From: RUG11462 sp036308645
GTDB taxonomy: Bacteria > Bacillota > Clostridia > Oscillospirales > Acutalibacteraceae
Length of the DNA: 10,089 nt
Direction of reading: 5' to 3'
Assembly: GCA_036308645.1 (NCBI GenBank)
Contig: JAXJVH010000016.1
Coordinates: 1-10,089 of the forward strand
Below are positions 8,548-10,089 of this stretch, piece by piece. Made by a program: the position numbers and the translations under genes. The notes below the pieces were generated by a model. That model was not told the origin of the DNA. It worked only from the letters and a program-made list of their open reading frames with translations, and did not search any database. Each line of letters begins with the position of its first letter. Position 1 is the stretch's first letter.

Positions 8548-9794
8548 ACTATTTTACCTCCGCACATTGTTAGTTTACATTCTGAATATGTTTCATAACC
8601 CATAAAAGGCGTGCTTTTGCCTTTTGATAAAAACTTATCAGGGTCGACTGTTGTTTTTTTGTTTAAATCATAAATACATAAATCCGCTTTTTTGCCGACT
8701 ACAATTCCACCTTCAAGGTTAAATCGGTGTTTAGGTTCGCAGTGCATAAGCTGAATAAGTCTTTCAAGCGGAAGTAAGCCTTTTTTTACAAGGTAGGTGT
8801 AAAGAAGCGGAAACGCACATTCAAGTCCTACAACGCCCATAGCAGAGCCTGATAAACCTTTAGATTTTTCTTCGGCGGAATGCGGCGCGTGGTCGGTTGC
8901 AATCATATCAATAGTGCCGTCCTGCAAGCCTTCTATCAATGCCAGCCTGTCCTCTTCGCTTCTTATAGGCGGATTCATTTTAAATCTGCCGTCCTCTTGC
9001 AACATACTGTCATTAAGCAGTAAATAAGTAGGCGAAGTCTCACAGGTTATATCCAGTCCGTCTTTTTTAGCCTGCCTTATCAGCTCAACGCTTTCTTTGG
9101 TTGAAATGTGGCATACATGGTAAGCACATCCGGTTTTGCGTACAAGCTCAATATCTCTTGCAATCGGCTTCCATTCACTTTCCGAACAAATACCCTTGTG
9201 ATTATGCGCCCTTGCATATTCGCCGTCGTGAATATATCCGCCTTTTAACAATGAGTTATCCTCGCAATGCGCTACTATTATTTTGCCTAAACTTTTGGCT
9301 TTTTCCATAGCGCAAAGCATCATTTCTTCCAATTGCACACCTCTGCCGTCATCTGAAAACGCCGCAACATACGGCGCTAACCTTTCCATATCCGAAAGTT
9401 CCTTGCCGTTTTGCCCTTTTGTAATCGAAGCGTAGGGGATAACATTTATTTTAGAGTCTTTTTCTATTATATCAAGTTGAGCCTTTAAATTTTCATAAGA
9501 GTCGGGAACAGGATTTAGGTTAGGCATTGAGCATACGGCCGTGTATCCGCCGTGAGCCGCCGCCGCCGTTCCCGTGGCAATTGTTTCCTTATAAAAAAAT
9601 CCCGGTTCTCGAAGATGAACATGCACATCGATAAAACCGGGAAATATAAATAAATCTTTACAATCAATAACAACGGCGTTATTGTCAAAAATATTTTTGG
9701 AAATATCAAAAAAACTACCGTCCTTAATGAAAATATCTGTCCCTTGGAATTTTCCTTGCTTAAATATTTCCGCATTTTTAAGGATGTAGTTCAT
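8520..9794 (-). CDS. pyrC: Dihydroorotase
   Basis: Cyclises N-carbamoyl-aspartate to dihydroorotate. The start used here is the ATG at 9794-9792, because an AAAGGA ribosome binding site lies just upstream and the protein then begins MNYILKNAEIF, the normal first strand of the family. It has 424 residues, typical of Bacillota-type amidohydrolase dihydroorotases and longer than the roughly 350 of E. coli PyrC. The metal motif DVHVHLREPG is at 56-65 (H58, H60; R62 contacts substrate). FSDDGRG at 146-152 supplies the bridging Asp149, so the metal bridge is Asp rather than carboxylysine. His176, His229 and Asp301 (in TDHAPH) complete the site, and NPPIR at 274-278 is a conserved substrate-side segment. 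It is the first gene of the operon. An in-frame extension to a TTG at 9845 was rejected because that codon sits at the predicted transcription start and has no ribosome binding site. Confidence 0.97.
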   Translation of the reverse strand: MNYILKNAEIFKQGKFQGTDIFIKDGSFFDISKNIFDNNAVVIDCKDLFIFPGFIDVHVHLREPGFFYKETIATGTAAAAHGGYTAVCSMPNLNPVPDSYENLKAQLDIIEKDSKINVIPYASITKGQNGKELSDMERLAPYVAAFSDDGRGVQLEEMMLCAMEKAKSLGKIIVAHCEDNSLLKGGYIHDGEYARAHNHKGICSESEWKPIARDIELVRKTGCAYHVCHISTKESVELIRQAKKDGLDITCETSPTYLLLNDSMLQEDGRFKMNPPIRSEEDRLALIEGLQDGTIDMIATDHAPHSAEEKSKGLSGSAMGVVGLECAFPLLYTYLVKKGLLPLERLIQLMHCEPKHRFNLEGGIVVGKKADLCIYDLNKKTTVDPDKFLSKGKSTPFMGYETYSECKLTMCGGKIVWQENMTEK

Positions 9795-9799
9795 TTTAG

Positions 9800-9811
9800 A
9801 AAATCCTTTCC
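9800..9811 (-). promoter_or_regulatory. Ribosome binding site fixing the pyrC start
   Basis: On the minus strand the bases GGAAAGGA lie about 9 nt before the ATG at 9794-9792. No comparable site precedes the upstream in-frame TTG at 9845, so this element decides the pyrC start. The flanking GAAA and TTTC could pair around the site as a very weak hairpin, which is probably not significant. Confidence 0.75.
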
Positions 9812-9848
9812 ATATATTAATTTTTAAGTGATTTTTGCTTTTCAATCT

Positions 9849-9876
9849 ATTATATCACAAAACATAAAAAAGTCAA
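9849..9876 (-). promoter_or_regulatory. Promoter of the pyr operon (extended -10, sigma-A type)
   Basis: On the minus strand a -35 box TTGACT (9876-9871, 5 of 6 consensus) is separated by 16 nt from a perfect -10 box TATAAT (9854-9849). The -10 box is preceded by TG one base upstream (TGATATAAT), the extended -10 signature. The DNA upstream is A/T-rich and may act as an UP-like element. Transcription should begin near 9843-9841, leaving a leader of about 48 nt before pyrC. No stem-loop followed by a T run, no PyrR-type anti-antiterminator and no start-site homopolymer long enough for reiterative transcription is seen in that leader. Confidence 0.85.
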
Positions 9877-9923
9877 TAAGAAATTACAGGAATTTTGAGA
9901 ATTTTATTTCCCGTTATTTACTG

Positions 9924-9946
9924 ATTTATAATAATTCAGTATAAAT
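9924..9946. repeat. Short AT-rich inverted repeat upstream of the pyr promoter
   Basis: ATTTATA (9924-9930) and TATAAAT (9940-9946) form a perfect 7-base inverted repeat around a 9-base spacer. It lies about 50 bases upstream of the -35 box in otherwise featureless AT-rich DNA (9895-9980). It could be a regulator site, but low complexity makes chance occurrence quite possible. It has no T tract and no G/C-rich stem, so it is not a terminator. Confidence 0.25.
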
Positions 9947-9978
9947 GTGATAAGTTGTAAAATAAAATGACCAAAAAA

Positions 9979-10058
9979 AGATGACTCATAAAGACATCTC
10001 TGGTATAATGTTAAGTGATCAAACTAAACATGATTGGAGATATCAATATGAGTCACTT
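9979..10058 (+). promoter_or_regulatory. Long imperfect inverted repeat covering the transposase ribosome binding site and start codon
   Basis: TGACTCATA (9982-9990) is perfectly complementary to TATGAGTCA (10047-10055). After a 2x2 internal loop, the pairing continues inward as GA/TC, one mismatch, ATCTC (9996-10000) with GAGAT (10037-10041), then three G-U wobbles. In RNA covering the whole region the start codon (10048-10050) and the GGAGA ribosome binding site (10036-10040) would both be in the stem. RNA started at the element's own promoter (about 10016) lacks the 5' arm, so its start stays open. This is the arrangement known from IS10 and IS50, where read-through transcripts from outside do not yield transposase. 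Confidence 0.6.
9981..10009 (+). promoter_or_regulatory. Promoter of the transposase gene
   Basis: A -35-like ATGACT (9981-9986, 4 of 6 consensus) lies 17 nt upstream of a perfect TATAAT (10004-10009), which carries a TG one base upstream (TGGTATAAT, extended -10). Transcription should start near 10016, about 32 nt before the ATG at 10048. It points away from the pyr promoter, so the two promoters are divergent and their -10 boxes are about 150 bases apart. Confidence 0.7.
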
Positions 10059-10089
10059 AAATAATAACACAAAAAGCAGGAAAGGTAAA
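10048..10089 (+). CDS. Transposase, N-terminal fragment (probable IS30 family; cut by window edge)
   Basis: Fourteen codons are visible, reading MSHLNNNTKSRKGK, with no stop before the window ends. The ATG is preceded by GGAGA at 10036-10040 with a 7-nt spacing and by a good promoter. The sequence resembles the short polar and basic leader that precedes the helix-turn-helix region of IS30-family transposases of Bacillota (often followed by an H-L-x-x-E-E/D-R segment). The helix-turn-helix and DDE catalytic residues would be outside the window and are not seen. The gene diverges from the pyr operon and has no functional link to it. The existence of a gene here is well supported; the family name is a recognition from few residues. 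Confidence 0.6.
   Translation, partial: MSHLNNNTKSRKGK

Larger units (their letters stand above)
9979..10089 (+). mobile_element. 5' (left) end of a probable IS30-family insertion sequence, running off the window
   Basis: The last part of the window has the organisation of the start of an insertion sequence: a strong plus-strand promoter, a long imperfect inverted repeat that would mask translation in read-through RNA, and a transposase-like start codon pointing away from the pyr operon. The outer boundary and terminal inverted repeat cannot be fixed because the other end is outside the window. The true left end is probably somewhere between about 9945 and 9980. The family call rests on only 14 N-terminal residues and is therefore tentative. 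Confidence 0.5.

Noticed and set aside
9515..9775. 86-codon minus-strand open frame inside pyrC
   Set aside because: It overlaps pyrC in another frame, over the conserved metal-binding region. The hydrophobic look of its translation is a by-product of the pyrC codons.
9795..9843. PyrR-binding attenuator, riboswitch or UTP-sensitive reiterative start at the pyr promoter
   Set aside because: The leader is short and A-rich, with only a four-base A run at the start, no stable stem and no known conserved binding loop.
9795..9845. In-frame N-terminal extension of pyrC by 17 codons from a TTG at 9845
   Set aside because: The TTG sits at the predicted transcription start directly behind the -10 box, has no ribosome binding site, and the extra residues are unlike dihydroorotases. 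The ATG at 9794 has an AAAGGA site.
9901..9980. Search for a terminator or tRNA/small RNA gene between the IS and the pyr promoter
   Set aside because: Only an AT-rich 7-base inverted repeat is present, with no G/C stem, T run or cloverleaf-like pattern.

Overview
This window holds an almost complete operon for de novo UMP synthesis, all on the minus strand, followed at its upstream (right-hand) edge by the first bases of a divergently oriented insertion sequence. AT-rich DNA, GGAGG/AAAGGA ribosome binding sites, an electron-transfer (PyrK/class 1B) dihydroorotate dehydrogenase and a class B aspartate carbamoyltransferase with a PyrI subunit point to an anaerobic Clostridia-type Bacillota. 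The species cannot be named from this window.

In transcription order (right to left) the genes are pyrC (9794-8520), carA (8547-7450), carB (7457-4278), pyrK (4265-3534), pyrD (3540-2623), pyrF (2623-1925), pyrE (1908-1252), a small 82-codon gene (1252-1004), pyrB (1000-83) and the first 25 codons of pyrI (77-1, cut by the window edge). Neighbours overlap by 1 to 28 bases or are separated by at most 16, and no internal promoter or terminator is evident, so one polycistronic mRNA is likely. Together they encode all six steps: carbamoyl phosphate (CarAB), carbamoyl aspartate (PyrB/PyrI), dihydroorotate (PyrC), orotate (PyrD/PyrK), OMP (PyrE) and UMP (PyrF). No pyrR or uracil permease gene lies in the window.

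The unexpected member is the 82-residue protein between pyrE and pyrB. It resembles the middle, metal-site domain of fatty-acid kinase FakA (DAK2/YloV family) standing alone without its kinase domain, and the usual metal-binding Cys is apparently replaced by Asp.

A strong extended -10 promoter lies at 9849-9876 and gives a leader of only about 48 nt, too short for a classical PyrR attenuator. Beyond it (9895-9980) is AT-rich noncoding DNA. From about 9980 to the right edge is the 5' end of a probable IS30-family insertion sequence: a promoter, a long imperfect inverted repeat that would hide the transposase start in read-through RNA, and the first 14 transposase codons on the plus strand.
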